From Rhizoctonia solani (lineage: Eukaryota > Basidiomycota > Agaricomycetes > Cantharellales > Ceratobasidiaceae): a stretch of 64,000 nt of DNA. The stretch spans positions 2,046,001 to 2,110,000 of the forward strand of contig NC_057374.1 of NCBI RefSeq assembly GCF_016906535.1, written 5' to 3'. The translations under genes and the position numbers were made by a program. Below, piece after piece: positions 47,186-64,000 of this stretch. Numbering within the stretch: position 1 is the stretch's first letter; the number at the start of each line of letters is the position of its first letter. Under the pieces are notes generated by a model. It had not been told where the DNA came from. It saw only the letters and a program-made list of their open reading frames with translations, and searched no databases.

Positions 47186-49238
47186 ATGCCTCCACCAAGG
47201 CTCCTCCCTGGCCCAATTGGAACAAGCTGTTTGACCTGTAAGCGTAGGTACGTCCCCGCACAAAGCACTGAGATGCACCGATATATACATAGATCCTGTG
47301 AAGGCACAAGAAATGTGACCGACGCATGCCCATCTGCGAACGATGTTCCCAAGGGGGATACGAATGCTTTGGATACGACCACAATAATCCCAGCGGAAGT
47401 TCTTGGAGGAAGCCCTTGTATTCTGACCCTGATGGAGCCAAACCTTTTGATTCAATTTCTGACGTGTCGCTTTCAAATTCTGGGAGGGAGGTCGAGAATG
47501 GTTTGGTGGAAGCCCAATCTTCGGTTGTGAGTGCAACTTCTACGCAAACGAAAAAACTCATAATTCAGATGCTCCAGTTAACCAAATTATCGACGAATAA
47601 GGACAGCTTTGAGCACTCGGATAATTACAGTCCTATCAATCTTCAGCCCATGGGCTCTACCCGCACGCCTATCTCCCTTGCACATCTAGGAGGTGACGCA
47701 TCGATCTACGATACATTTCCCCCAACAAGACCCAAAACTCATACATCTGGATTGGATTTCGACTCACCTCTCAGCATATTGGATACTGGCGTTCTTCATC
47801 ATATCTTTTATACAAACCAATTGTCTGTCCCCCTGGCTCATATACCACGGAGTTTACCCTCTCCATCGGATATCCAAGAGGCCATAAAATATGTTAGATT
47901 ACACAGTGAGCTTCAGATAAGTTTTCAGCTTATTGTAATCGGTACTAATCATCTTTCCAGTCGAGCGAATGCTTGGAATCACTTATTTCAAGCCTCCCCA
48001 AGCGCATATTGATACATTCCTGAGGAAGATATTGTCCCGCATTTGGACATGTAACTTCGCTCGCAAAGCCAGGTTATTGGATGCCAAAGTTACCCTTTCT
48101 ATTTTCCAAGGGAGCGACAATTTATACTACCATAACTTGGCTAATTCGATTAACCAATTCGAGCAGGAAGTCCAAGCAAGGCTTAACGAATCCCTAACTT
48201 CTTATGAGATACAGGAACGACTTACAGACCTTTTAGAGGTACGCCAATGCAGTCAGGTTCTTGGTCTTACGCGCTCATATCCGTGTAGATGCTCTTTTTG
48301 AAGGGGGCCATCCATGACGCGCCGACCACATACCGGATATTTTGTCATATGGCCCCCAGCTTCTTCAAGATGGTCTATTCCGACCGAACGCTACAAGCCG
48401 CCCAGAATAGCTCTTTTTGGTCTCCGTAGCTCATGTACTTTCATCCTCGCGACATGGGACGGCGCACTTTATGCTTATGGATATTATGGGTTCCATGATA
48501 TATGGACTTCCTCAGCTGGCTGCATATGACACAAATACCGAGCTTTTTCATGCCGAGCCTCATCCTGTAGAATGGATAAATTGCTTTCCTGGCGAGTTTC
48601 AGATACTACTTGCTAAAATCAATGCCTGCCGCGATCAGGAAGAAGCTGGCGAAGGCTGGCAAAGTGTTGAACAACGACTTCTCGCGTGGACGCCTCGACC
48701 CCAATTCCAACCCCAAGGACTAGAGTCGTGGAAATCCGTGACCTGGTTGGCAGTTCAAGAGACTTGGAGGCAAACTCTGCTCATGTACTTGTATTTGGTC
48801 AGTGAGTCTAACGAGCAGCTTCCGCTTACCTTGACCGGGGCTCTATCGTAGGCTGTATGCGGTGTCCCCACGGATGATCCACGAATACAGTCCGCCTTGC
48901 GACAGCTTTTCCAGCTCATGAGAGTTATCAGGCGACAGGATCCGCCTGTCGCGAACGTGCACTTCTTTGCACAGTGTCTTATTGTAAGCAGTCCACTTAC
49001 GGTTCGCAGTCCCATTGACGAACTGTTGTCCCAGGCGGGTATCTGCTCGCTTACCGAGAATCGAAGAAAGTTGGTGCGTGAGAGACTTAGTTGTGCAGCA
49101 GAGACCCGGTTCTGGATGTTTCGTGGTCCTGAGATCGTTCCGGTTCTAGAACACTTGTGGCTTGGGGCTGCGTTGGGAGGGGGAGCTGTTACATGGAACG
49201 ACTACATCTACTCTAGGTGTACTGTTTTACCATTGTAA
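47186..49238 (+). CDS. Zn2Cys6 fungal-specific transcription factor (apparent frameshift)
   Basis: Nuclear regulator. Exon 1 (47186-47247) encodes GTSCLTCKRR. Exon 2 (from 47304) completes the cluster: HKKCDRRMPICERCSQGGYECFGY. A Ser/Asn-rich linker follows, then the fungal_trans_2-like body: YVRLHSELQ|IIERMLGITYF, IDTFLRKILSRIWTCNFARK, LSIFQGSDNLYYHNLANSI, KGAIHDAPTTYRIFCHMAPS. After a small region the frame resumes as VSVAHVLSSSRHGTAHFMLM, GLPQLAAYDTNTELFH and SWKSVTWLAVQETWRQTLLMY. Final exons give FQLMRVIRRQDPPVANVHFF and RGPEIVPVLEHLWLGAALGG, ending at 49238. At the T5 run (48412-48416) one base appears missing: frame 1 stops soon after ...AAQNSSFWSP, whereas frame 0 continues with the conserved VSVAHVL block. 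It is probably disrupted or mis-sequenced. An in-frame intron at about 48984-49034 removes a non-conserved insertion. Confidence 0.82.
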
Positions 49239-49498
49239 AGATCGACTATCAATTTATCATAATTTATCCCGACTGAGCGTCTTCATTATTACAAAGATTA
49301 ATTGTCGCCTAGTATAATGCTACATATGTCATTGGGTTATGCCACCGCAGTGCACTGGCGTATTGCATCAATATTATTGAATATCATATAAAGCACGCGT
49401 GCCTGATAGTTAGCTGCGTTCTCCAGCGCAGATACCTGGTTACATAAGATTCCGTCTATCTCTACTATACAAACAACCAACAAAGAATTTATCACACA

Positions 49499-53327
<3,829 letters not shown>

Positions 53328-53623
53328 TTTCGACAATTCTCGCACGAGTACTTGGTCCTAGGGCAGAGGTTTTAGTTGACACGCATTCCCTACAGCGCGT
53401 TGTCGTAGTCAAGCGCGGAAACAGGAAATTGGCACAGCCACCGATCACTTGCCCATGACTAAGCGGGAGATCCAGGGGAACCCAAGCACATCCGACTGTA
53501 TTTAAGCCTGATCATGATATCGTAAACCGTGCCTTTCTCTCGTAACTGATGGCAAACACTTCATTATATTATCGAGAGAAGATGACGGAAGAAACAAAAG
53601 CTAGATGTACAAGAAAACATAAA

Positions 53624-56600
53624 CTATGAAGCTGAATCCCTGTTGGTAGCACCCGAACCCGAACCACTTCCGATCCCTTGGTGATTGGCGATAGCATCCA
53701 CCAAGCCTTCCCAATACCCCCACCCCTCGGGCGCCTTGCCTTTCCCTGCCCCACTTCGAACGCGGGCTTCCGACCCAGGGGCAAGCAGAGCCTCGGGCGT
53801 ATCTGCCTGCGTAACCATGAGCTGCGGTGGGCTCGAGCTCGCTTCGCTCCCTGTACCCCCCAGTAAATTCGTATCCCCGAAACCAGTTTGACTTCCGAAT
53901 ACAAACGTATCGATCGCCCCCAGTTCGGGAATTCCTAATCCTAGCCCAAGTCCGAGGCCGTTGGGGGTTGCAGCAGCACCACTTACAGGCGCCCAGTCCC
54001 AGCCGATGCTCATAGACCCCGGGTTCGCGAGTGCATATTGCCAGCTCGCTTGATCGAACAACGCTTGGGTATCGTCGGGGAAAGAAAGGACGTCTTGTTG
54101 TCCAAATGGAGTTGTGTTCGGATTAGACGCGCTGTCGGGGAGTGCTGGGTTCGAGTTATTGGGCGGCGTGCCGTTCTCAGGCCCGTTTAACCCCAGCATC
54201 AAGAATGGTGACACTGCGCGGGGTGCTGGGGAAAGCATTGTTTGGGCTTCACGAGGAGTCGTTGGGCTGAGTGAGACACTGGATGAGCGACGATGATTCG
54301 AAACAGCAAACGTCGTCGTGGGGCTAAACGGCTGCGGGAAACTGGCAGTCGGCGAGGCCCCAGGGGGGAGCGGGCGGTTTTCAATCGGCGCGGAATTAGG
54401 TATAAGCACCGAAGAAAGTGTAGTCCGGGAGCGCGATCGGCGCGACCCGGGCGGGGGAGATGTTATTCGCCCATGGGCTTGAGGTGGGGTTTTACGATTC
54501 GAGGTCGGGAAAGGTACGCTGTGCGAGTCGAGAGAGAAGGCCCGTGCACCCGGATGACGAGTATGCTGAATTTGATTGGGCGGTTCTCTTGTCATTTGTG
54601 GTGTGGGAGTCGAACCACCCGTTAGTTTCGTCGGGGAACGGAGTCGGAGAGCATCGTCGGCTTTTGCGCGGAATAGCTGGATAATTTTAACCTCTCGCGA
54701 GGATGTGACGTCCACAGCTTGAGATGCGTGGAGTTGAATAAACTGTGGGGATTTAAGACATGTTCAACAATGAAATAGCCACCCACTTACATCATCAAGA
54801 TATCCCCGGAGCTCAGCAGCGTTCGGACCCGCAGGATTGAGCAGCAGTGCAATTCCTAATATCATGGTCGAGCTAGTTTTCCGATAAGCAAGGGCACTGC
54901 TCCAATCCATGCAAACACTCACTTGAACAACCGGTACAGTCCACCCATATGATCCCTTCTGGCCCGATGGTCTGGCCATGTTACCTCTCTTCTGAAAACC
55001 TCCCTCGCACGTCGATCAATTCTCGCGGCCTCGAAGCAAGCATTACGAGACGGTTCATATCTACCGCACAATTCAATATCTCGTAAGCCATCAGCTACAG
55101 AACAACCTACTTTTCACCCGCGCGTAACACGTATGGCCTATGCAACGCAATGCGCACGTACTGTATCTCGGTGTTGATCATGAATCGATGGGTGGGGAGC
55201 ATTGGGTACGCTCCGGGCTCGGGCTCCTCATACGGTGGAGGTTTCGTGGGTCTCCCCTCGGGCTCAGGACCGCTATCCATCGATTCGTCCTGGTTCGGGC
55301 TTCCAGCGATTGTACCTCGGTCCGTTGATCGACTACTCGCCCGTTGCTGATCTCGACCACTTTGTCTACGTCCGCGAAGCCGCTCGCTCATGACCGTGCG
55401 AGCTTTCTCACCCGCATCGAGACGATAGGGTGCTGGGAGAGACTCATAGAATGTAACGATTTCGCGATCCAGAGCCAGGACATTATCATAATGGCGACCA
55501 CCAGCAAGGTCCTGGAAGTGTTCAACTACCCGAGCTGTGATTTGGGCCAAGGAATGACGAAGTGCAGAGAATGACCATCGCGTAGGCCGTTCGTCCCAAA
55601 TACGTTGATCTTCGGGCACCTCGTCTTCACCGTCTTCGTCGAGCCTTGCCTTTCCAGGAGGTGAAGCGTCACAGTCGCCAACGCGAACTGCCATTGGGCG
55701 ACCAAGCATTAAACAGAGACTAGAGTCGGAATAGAATAGATGAGACCAAAGGCGGCGTCGCCGTTCGGCCTCGGGAGCGGGCAGGCCAAGACGAGCGCCA
55801 TCACGGTGTAAGCCGAGAGCTTGGGCTGTGCGAAGGGTCGCGCCAAGGAGGGACCAGGCATCACCCGGAGTTCGTATGATGATAAGGAAGCGTGTGGCGA
55901 GCAAGTGTGCATATGCAAGCGTCGTTGTTGCCGGAAGGAGCGAGGCGATCGAGGCAGCACGCCGGTCTGGATATGAACGAGTAGCCGAGCCCGAGTCAGA
56001 TGATGTGGGTGTTTTGAAACATATGAATGTAACTTACAGGAATGGTAATACCGCTTGGCTTGGAGTTTGACATCGATTCGGTTTGACATTGCGAGTGGGA
56101 GACAAAACGTGGTAGTCGCGATGATCATGAACAGGAGTGGGAGAAAAATAAGGTGGCTTGCGCCATCGTCGCCGTCTTCTCGAGCAGAGCCCCAAGTGAA
56201 AGCGTTCAGTTCGTCAAAGGCTCGTCTAATGTCTCGTTCTGGCAAAGGAAACCTAACAGGGTTGATATCACGGAAGAAAATATCCAGGAGGGTTTTAATG
56301 TCGTCTTTGGGTGGGAGTTCGGATAGTAGGGTGAGCAAGATATCGGGGGGAGCGCCTCCTTCGGCAATAAGCTGTCGCAAGGCAAGGTTGGCCTGAGTTG
56401 TACGAGTAGAATGAGTGGTAGAATGAGGGTGTTGTGCGTTGGTGTTTCCTCTGAGTTCCGCCTCGATGGAGGTGGAGGTAACGGATGGGAGAGCGTTCCC
56501 ACCAAAGTAGTTGCCTGCAGCACCTGTCAAGCCTCCGTCGAGGTGTTCTTCGCGCTCTTCGGGGTCCCGTCGCTCACTGGCGCTGGTTGTTGGACTTGGA

Positions 56601-56964
56601 ACCGTGCGGCTGCGTCCATCACTTGACTCGGGCCCAGGCGGGGTCACTTGCAATTGTTCGCCCACTTTCTCTCGAGCGAGAAGACCATCGAGAATGTGTT
56701 CAACTCGACTCAGTCGGGCACGAAGGTCTCCATGTTCGTCTCCGTCTTCGAATGGTCGGCAAGCATCGGCAATCCCGCGCTGGGTGCACGGACCACAAGG
56801 GATCTTGCGGTCGCACTTGTGTTTCCGTCGGTTACACTGCAAGCGATATTGATGATGAGAATATATTGTGTGTATAATGTATACAATTTACTTACCTCGA
56901 CACAAGCATAGTGCATGCGTTTGCGCTTCTTTGTGGGGGGATGAATATCGGGAGGCGCGCTCAT
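53624..56964 (-). CDS. Zn2Cys6/fungal_trans transcription factor, large
   Basis: Nuclear regulator. Exon 1 (56896-56964) is MSAPPDIHPPTKKRKRMHYA then CVE. After a 59-bp intron, exon 2 (from 56836) begins CNRRKHKCDRKIPCGPCTQR. So the C-x2-C-x6-C cluster spans this intron and uses CRPF as the last Cys. A coiled coil follows (LRARLSRVEHILDGLLARE). The fungal_trans domain starts LLDIFFRDINPVRFPLPERD and has FLPLLFMIIATTTFCLPLAM, RRAASIASLLPATTTLAYAH, LGATLRTAQALGLHRDG and RRRRLWSHLFYSDSSLCLM. Later exons: HRFMINTEIQYVRIALHRPY, FEAARIDRRAREVF, TMILGIALLLNPAGPNAAEL. The C-terminus is Ser/Pro/Gly-rich and ends at 53624. The fungal_trans layout (LGLHRDG, the R-R-x-W-x-x-L motif) identifies the family with confidence, but not its target genes. 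It is transcribed in the same direction as the neighbouring ATPase. Confidence 0.9.
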
Positions 56965-59366
56965 GGTTCAGGTTGAACCTGGGCGACGCCATAGGCTGTG
57001 GAGACAAGCGAGACGTGTGGGGTAAGGCCAAGTAACTCCCGCCTATAAAGCGCTGTCATGTGTTTCGGCGGACCTCTCCGACTCGGACGGCACCGGTCCA
57101 ACCATCGATCAGAACCATCCCCATCCTCAATTTCAGACCAAATTTCATGCGACACGCTCGTAAAACACACCGTCGTGGCCAATCGCAGCCCGCATAATTC
57201 CCTCACGTGAGTCCCTCCCGACTTCTCCCGCCAGCGGTTAATTCAGGGACCCTACATCAATCCTCTGTGCCTTTTTCGCCTGGTTGGCGAACCTGGCTCT
57301 CCTGTTCGCCCTGCAGCCTGCCCTTTTATATCTTTTAACGTGAAATTCAAACACTCCAATCCCCAACCAAACTCTCCGACTCTTTCCTACGCTATCTTCT
57401 TGGCATTCCCCCCACTTCGGATCAGTGCCATTGCCGGACATTTTTTTTCTACACGAATTTCTTGTCTCACTGATTACTGTATAACCTTACACACTTCTTC
57501 TAATCGAACCCGGTGTTGCTCAACAGCCTAAAATAGACTTGACGGATCGGATCCGGCACTCCCGCAGCGTTCTTTCGAATTGGGGATGTCCGAAGGCTCT
57601 CTGTATTCCTTTTTTGGTTCCCTGGCCCACACGCTCGCGCTCCAACCCCCAGGAATCTGCTTGCTTTCCACACGCACCATAGTTAACGCATGCAAAATGT
57701 CCATCAACCCACTTGTGAGCTTATATACTCGTCCGCGAGAATCACATTGCTCCCGACCGGCATACATGGATAAGAGTCACTACCGGTTGAATATTAATCA
57801 CGAAGACCGGCCTTTCCGACTACCCCTTTATGCCATGCCCAGCTGATTGTTAGTGGTTATATCCAGTAGAACCTTGGTCGTGATTGTACTCTCGAGATGC
57901 CAAGAATATTAATATCGTGTAGTGTACGGGGTTTATAGCCGAGCGCACTGTCACACTGGCGGTATGTGGGGTGCATTACTCCTTGCAGTAAACTACATAA
58001 CACCAAAATTGGATCCCTATCTGAAAATTCATATGGTCATTGACGTATTGGATCCGATGTACCGGTATCAACCATTCTTCGCTCGGAATACTTTGCCTCA
58101 GTTATGCATACAAGCTGCACTGGCACCTCTCGGCCCTCTCCCACCGGTATTTCCCTTCTGCTAACTTGCCTTCTATTGCTATAGCTTCCACGCCTTATAA
58201 AGTTTCTCTAAACTCCCGACAATCCAGAGCACCCCGGCGGATTGTGGCGGATTGAGGGAATGAACAATGAAACCATCGTAGTGTCTGGTATTTACCACTA
58301 TGGTGAAGAGAATATTACCGAAATCTGCCTGGTATTCTAGGCGGCCGTTGATGGTTCAGGGTACTTTCAGAGGCCTTTGGGCCCTATTGATAGAATCGAT
58401 CCCATCGAACGCTTGCTTGTACAGTCAACTCCCTCTACTGGAAACCTCCATAACCGCAATTGCACTAAATTAGCGCGTTTTTCTTGCGGGGAGATGTGGG
58501 GATGACAAATTGGAACAGGTCCGGCTGCCGGCACACACGGGAGGTATATGCGTCAAAAGCATAGCCACATTGTGCGATAGAAAATGGTGGAAAATTCACA
58601 ATACGGGAAATAATAGAGACAGAAGGCTTGAATTTTTATAACTACTATGTACATAAAAGCAGTAACAAGATTGCTTTGACCTTGTCGCAATCACTCGGAC
58701 CCCCGCCCCTTTTTTTAAGCACTTTGTCACTCATCTGATGCCTTTATTCACTCACCCTCGTTCTTCTGTGCGTAACAAATACATTCAACCTCTTATATTT
58801 ATTCCCAAGCTGTAGCTTGCCCGTAACTTGTCGCCAAAGATACCTGGACCGATTGGGAGATTGTAGAGGGATTGACTAGGGAACGAATAAATAAGTTTCT
58901 AAGCAAGGAGGATAACTGGCTTGAGCTTAGATGACTTCTATAAACATCATAATAACCATAATAATATGTATATATAGTGCACGTACATCCGTTTTCTGTG
59001 TAATCTATCTTGGGAATAATTCTGTGATCCTCTTAAATGCGCTGACTAATGTATCATGTGATGTGTTACATCAGCAGGAAACCCCGCGGGGCACCAGATT
59101 GTAGAACTCGCTTAGGACATAAATTCTAGTGCGTTTCACAACCATCAACTTGCAGGTAGAGGGAGTTGACTGTACATTTTACCTTTGCAAATTTGACCAA
59201 TGGTGTCATGGTGTTGATCAACTTGATGAGTTTTTTGGTGTGTCCCTCGGTTTGAGCCTCAACTTCCAAGTACATGATTCCCTGTACCCGAAGTATTTTG
59301 AAAAGATATCAGCGAGGTTCTTTAGAAGAATTTAACTCTCGAAATTTGGTTTTGAAGAAAATAGTA
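56965..59366. other. Intergenic stretch
   Basis: No supported gene. Short frames at 57580-57846 and 57922-58164 (+) are unrecognised. A brief open stretch at about 58838-58935 reads as plausible protein (TWTDWEIVEGLTRERINKFL) but has no context. I see no element ends. Confidence 0.45.
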
Positions 59367-59845
59367 CTATTGTACCTTGATGTAATGTGGCGGAGCACTA
59401 TTAAAAGCCGACAAAACACCGCATATAATAATGCGGGCGTAAAGTTTACAAGCTAATAGCGTTAAATAAAAAAAATCGGTAAAAAAAATTCTACACACTT
59501 CGAGCTGAAGGTCACCGATATGATTCGAATATATATTGATACGACCTTCTTTAGTTAGCACATCCGCAACTTGCTCGGTCTTATAATTGATCGCAACCTC
59601 TATACCCATCTGTTTCATAGCCTCGGCTTTTTTTTTAACCTGTGGATGAGATAACCTTCAAACCCTTCGCTTTCGCTAGCCGAAATACAACTCTGTTTAT
59701 TTGGTGAGTACGGAGACTAGCGAGGATACTAGAACTTGTACTTGAGATCCGGCTGTTCCTGTGCCGGTAAATACATAGATTAATTCTCCAGACTTGGGGC
59801 TTCCGATGAGTTCCAGCCCATAAAATGCAGTCTAGCCTAAGTGCA
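59367..59845 (-). pseudogene. Decayed zinc-type NADP-dependent oxidoreductase (MDR/prostaglandin-reductase-like)
   Basis: Only the cofactor-domain part of a medium-chain dehydrogenase/reductase of the NADP-dependent alkenal/prostaglandin reductase type remains. In order down the minus strand it reads TAFYGLELIGSPKSGELIYV, FRLAKAKGLKVISSTG, then AEAMKQMGIEVAINYKTEQ, VADVLTKEG and CGVLSAFNSAPPHYIK. In intact relatives these blocks form one continuous stretch. Here they lie in different frames, with an in-frame stop before TAFYGLE, a divergent patch over the expected Gly-rich nucleotide loop and a T/A homopolymer near 59630 causing one shift. The N-terminal catalytic domain and the C-terminus are not visible. 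The gene is dead. Confidence 0.7.
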
Positions 59846-60565
59846 AAGAGATTTGCCATGCGTACTGGGTTAAATCTTGGAGATCTAGATAGTTACCTGG
59901 TATCGCTAAGACATTTATATACGCCAAGTGGAATTCCGAGTTTTCGTTGGATCCCTCACAAAGAAGTGTCTGCGCTCAAAACATTGTGCTCCCGGAGGCA
60001 ATCAAGAGCAAAATTCGGGGTTGGGTCGGCTTCCGCTTACGATAAATTTGCACGTAAGCAGTTTCTCCTTGATGAACACCGTGCACCCCAGATCGTGTGG
60101 ATGATCAACGACCGGTAGCGAAGCTTTGTTTGAAAGGCTCACGGTTTTCCGAGCTTACGACCGGGGTCTGTAGAAGCACGCTTGAACTCCTCCATCTAAA
60201 GGCCACAGTTGACTATTTGGAAGTACAGCAAAGAAAGGTCGACCGGGAGAATCATTGGGTGACTACCCGTAAGCGTGAGAGCGATTTAGAAGTTCTAGAT
60301 CGCTCGATCATCGGTCCGTCGGATACGGACCGATTCCGTGCCGACGGGCAAGCGGACCCCAGGCGCAGACCTCCCCCGTAAAGCCGAAAGGCACGCATCC
60401 ACGCAACCGATTCTAGAATTTAAAACACACTACCGCGATCAACTTAGTCAATTTGTAATATAGCTGAACATAATTGACCATGCATATAGTCGTCGAGATC
60501 AATATACAGTTGGGTTTTAGTAATTATAAACCGTGCGGGGAGCTCAGATACCACCCCTGAAAGCT

Positions 60566-60781
60566 ATGAACATCATTGAGGATCATCCCAACCTCGTGTA
60601 TTCCATTATACTAGATGACGAAGACACTCAACCGGCTCGTCTCAGAAAAGCCATACGCGTCAGCGCGGCCTTAGCAGCTCTATACTACCTTGGTACCACA
60701 ATTCGTAATAGGATCAGAAAGCCTAGCCGTCGTTATCTTACACGCCCAAACCTGCAACCAGAGCCTCGTCTGGCGCGGTGA
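60566..60781 (+). pseudogene. Possible PIF/Harbinger-like transposase N-terminal remnant
   Basis: A 71-codon frame reads RLRKAIRVSAALAALYYLG, then RNRIRKPSRRYLTRPNLQPE before a stop. The combination of an Ala-rich helix and an R-x-Y-L-x-R-P segment is reminiscent of the leader of fungal DDE-4 (PIF/Harbinger) transposases. The catalytic DDE part is not visible downstream, so this is at most a relic. The assignment rests on resemblance and is uncertain. Confidence 0.3.
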
Positions 60782-61002
60782 TTGCACGGGACTATTGGTG
60801 GAAGGGATCGGGCGACTTATATTTACTTTGTTCCAGCTCGATCAGGCACGCTTCGGCGTTGGCGGCCTTTGGAAGAGGTCCAGCAAGCTCCGGGCAGCCC
60901 CCCAGAGCATGTATGCGCGCATTGAGTCTCATTTATCACACTCACAGATTTGCACGTAGGTATAAGATGTGGACCCTGAGCCATTTAGAATGCATTATGA
61001 AG

Positions 61003-61033
61003 TCTAGAAGGGGGGGTACCCCCCCTCTCTAGA
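61003..61033. repeat. GC-rich palindrome
   Basis: Seven G, TA, seven C, flanked by TCTAGA on both sides, so the arms pair over about 15 bp with one offset base. It could form a cruciform or hairpin. No function is assigned. Confidence 0.75.
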
Positions 61034-61626
61034 TTTCAATGACGATCCTCATGATTTAGAATTTAGACTTGTAGGCCAAAGTCACTTCCGGCGGATGCAA
61101 CGTAATTGGATTTGTTACCAGGGTCTCTATTTACATCCGAAGAATCTAGACCGCTCTGACTTCTAAATTTTGTTCTAGATTGCCGATTTTGCCTTACGGG
61201 TAGTCACCCAGTATAAATAATATGCAGATACCACCAGTCGTCCGGATACCCAGCCGCACGTGTTATAATTACAATATCTTTGTCATACCCGCTCCAACTT
61301 AGCCTCGGTGAAAAGCCTCTACATCATTTTGCACAGTAGTTGAGTGTTAATTCTGTGATTATCAGGCATGATTTCCCGTATGCGTCAAAGATAGATAGCA
61401 CGATACTGAGGATCGACTCCCACACTAACGAGCACCTTTCAGCCTGTGTGAGTTCTGAGGATAACGCCAGAAACGGGCGAGCGAATCCAGATCCGCCTGT
61501 GGACAGGTTGTATGCACCGCGCGCTTCTTGTGTAGATTCTTAGACACCAATACATCAGCATTCCTTTCTTATATAAGACAAAGTCATATGAAGTCTATCT
61601 TCTAGTCATAAAACTTCCAAGGCAAT

Positions 61627-63286
<1,660 letters not shown>

Positions 63287-64000
63287 CCTAAAGCGAAAAA
63301 TGTGGGGTGGTAGAAATGAGATAAAATCAATGTCAATGTAACAATGAATCTAAATATGGTAGCAAAGGAGCTGGATGACGTCTGGTATGACGTGCCCACG
63401 AGTTGATTTATATACATTGCTATCGCACCGGCGACCCGGAGTGACTCGCAATCTTCCATGCATTCCGAATGAATGCCTCCTGGTCGTCGACTTCGAGTTC
63501 TAACCCCTTGCCGCATTTCAACACATCTGGCGGCTCGGTAGGCCTAAACAACAATTTTGTTCCCAAGGTACAACATGGAGCGCGATCGAGTGGCCATATT
63601 TGGTATGCTTGTAGGAGTGATAGATTCACGATTTGGTCAAAGTTCTTGACTGGAAGGCTTATAAATCAATGCAAATCGCGCGAGAAGATGATCTCGGACA
63701 GAATAACGTAATCAGAGATTATGCACGCGATGATTGATCTTAGGTCACCCGTTTGGGTACAAACCAACAATATCGCAACTTCGAGCATGGAGTTCGGCTA
63801 GCATACTACATAGCTTTCAACGCAACCCCAATGATTATGTGGTACGTTCCAACATCGTGGTACGCGTGTCGCACCCTCGAGTTTGCATAAACAAAGCCTC
63901 AACCTAATTATAATGACCCCTCTCGGATAATTAGAGTTAGTCGGGTTTGAAATGTTCTGAGGACATAGAGTGATACAGTAGCCTCTCGTTCCATGCTCGT
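63287..64000. other. Upstream region of the flavin oxidoreductase
   Basis: No gene seen up to the window edge. Frames of 60-136 codons on the minus strand (63106-63629) overlap the promoter region of the flavin oxidoreductase and do not resemble proteins. Confidence 0.45.

Larger units (their letters stand above)
59846..61626. other. Spacer with possible transposon debris
   Basis: Holds the possible transposase fragment (60566-60781) and a GC-rich palindrome (61003-61033). A 94-codon plus-strand frame at 60097-60381 is unrecognised. No complete gene. Confidence 0.4.

Noticed and set aside
59480..59618. VADVLTKEG on the minus strand looked like the end of a Copia-type RNase H domain
   Set aside because: The surrounding blocks (GLKVISSTG, AEAMKQMGIEVAINYKTEQ, CGVLSAFNS) match the cofactor domain of MDR-type reductases in order, which explains it better.

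Overview
The window looks like nuclear DNA of a filamentous basidiomycete. Genes are cut by many short introns (about 40-60 bp, GT-AG), there is an intron-bearing tRNA-Gln, and the protein families are fungal: seven Zn2Cys6 regulators, a Git3-type GPCR, a PMR1-type pump. The style of the regulators and the GPCR resembles Agaricomycetes such as Rhizoctonia/Ceratobasidiaceae. That placement is inference, not proof.

Left part (1-31 kb). A seven-transmembrane receptor (3544-5265, +) is followed by four head-to-tail paralogous Zn2Cys6 transcription factors, all on the minus strand (7624-10008, 16658-18967, 24580-26977, 28539-30823). They share one domain layout and gene structure. In all four, the zinc cluster is assembled across a 9-nt micro-exon (G-H/Y-E) lying between Cys5 and Cys6. 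The spacers hold little recognisable coding sequence. They carry a 928-bp element with 136-bp terminal inverted repeats, two MITE-like copies in inverted order, a three-copy CCACGTGACTGTAA repeat, and coding-like fragments that may be gene relics.

Central part (33-42 kb). Housekeeping genes: a mitochondrial S-adenosylmethionine carrier (PET8 type, +) and an importin-7/8-type karyopherin (-). A 1.1-kb divergent intergenic region separates the importin from the next gene.

Right part (43-64 kb). Two further Zn2Cys6 regulators on the plus strand, each with one apparent single-base frameshift at a homopolymer. A tRNA-Gln(CUG) with a 15-nt intron lies between them. Then come a Golgi-type Ca2+/Mn2+ P-type ATPase (PMR1, -), a large Zn2Cys6/fungal_trans regulator (-), a decayed zinc-type NADP-dependent oxidoreductase, a possible transposase remnant, and an Old Yellow Enzyme-type NADH:flavin oxidoreductase (-).

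The most interesting feature is the tandem regulator family. Its invariant micro-exon could in principle act as a frame-neutral splice switch on DNA binding. No secondary-metabolite cluster, CRISPR array or intact transposase is visible. Splice sites were assigned by eye. Coding lengths close in frame for the GPCR (442 aa) and the carrier (277 aa). The 3' exons of the four paralogues are less certain.
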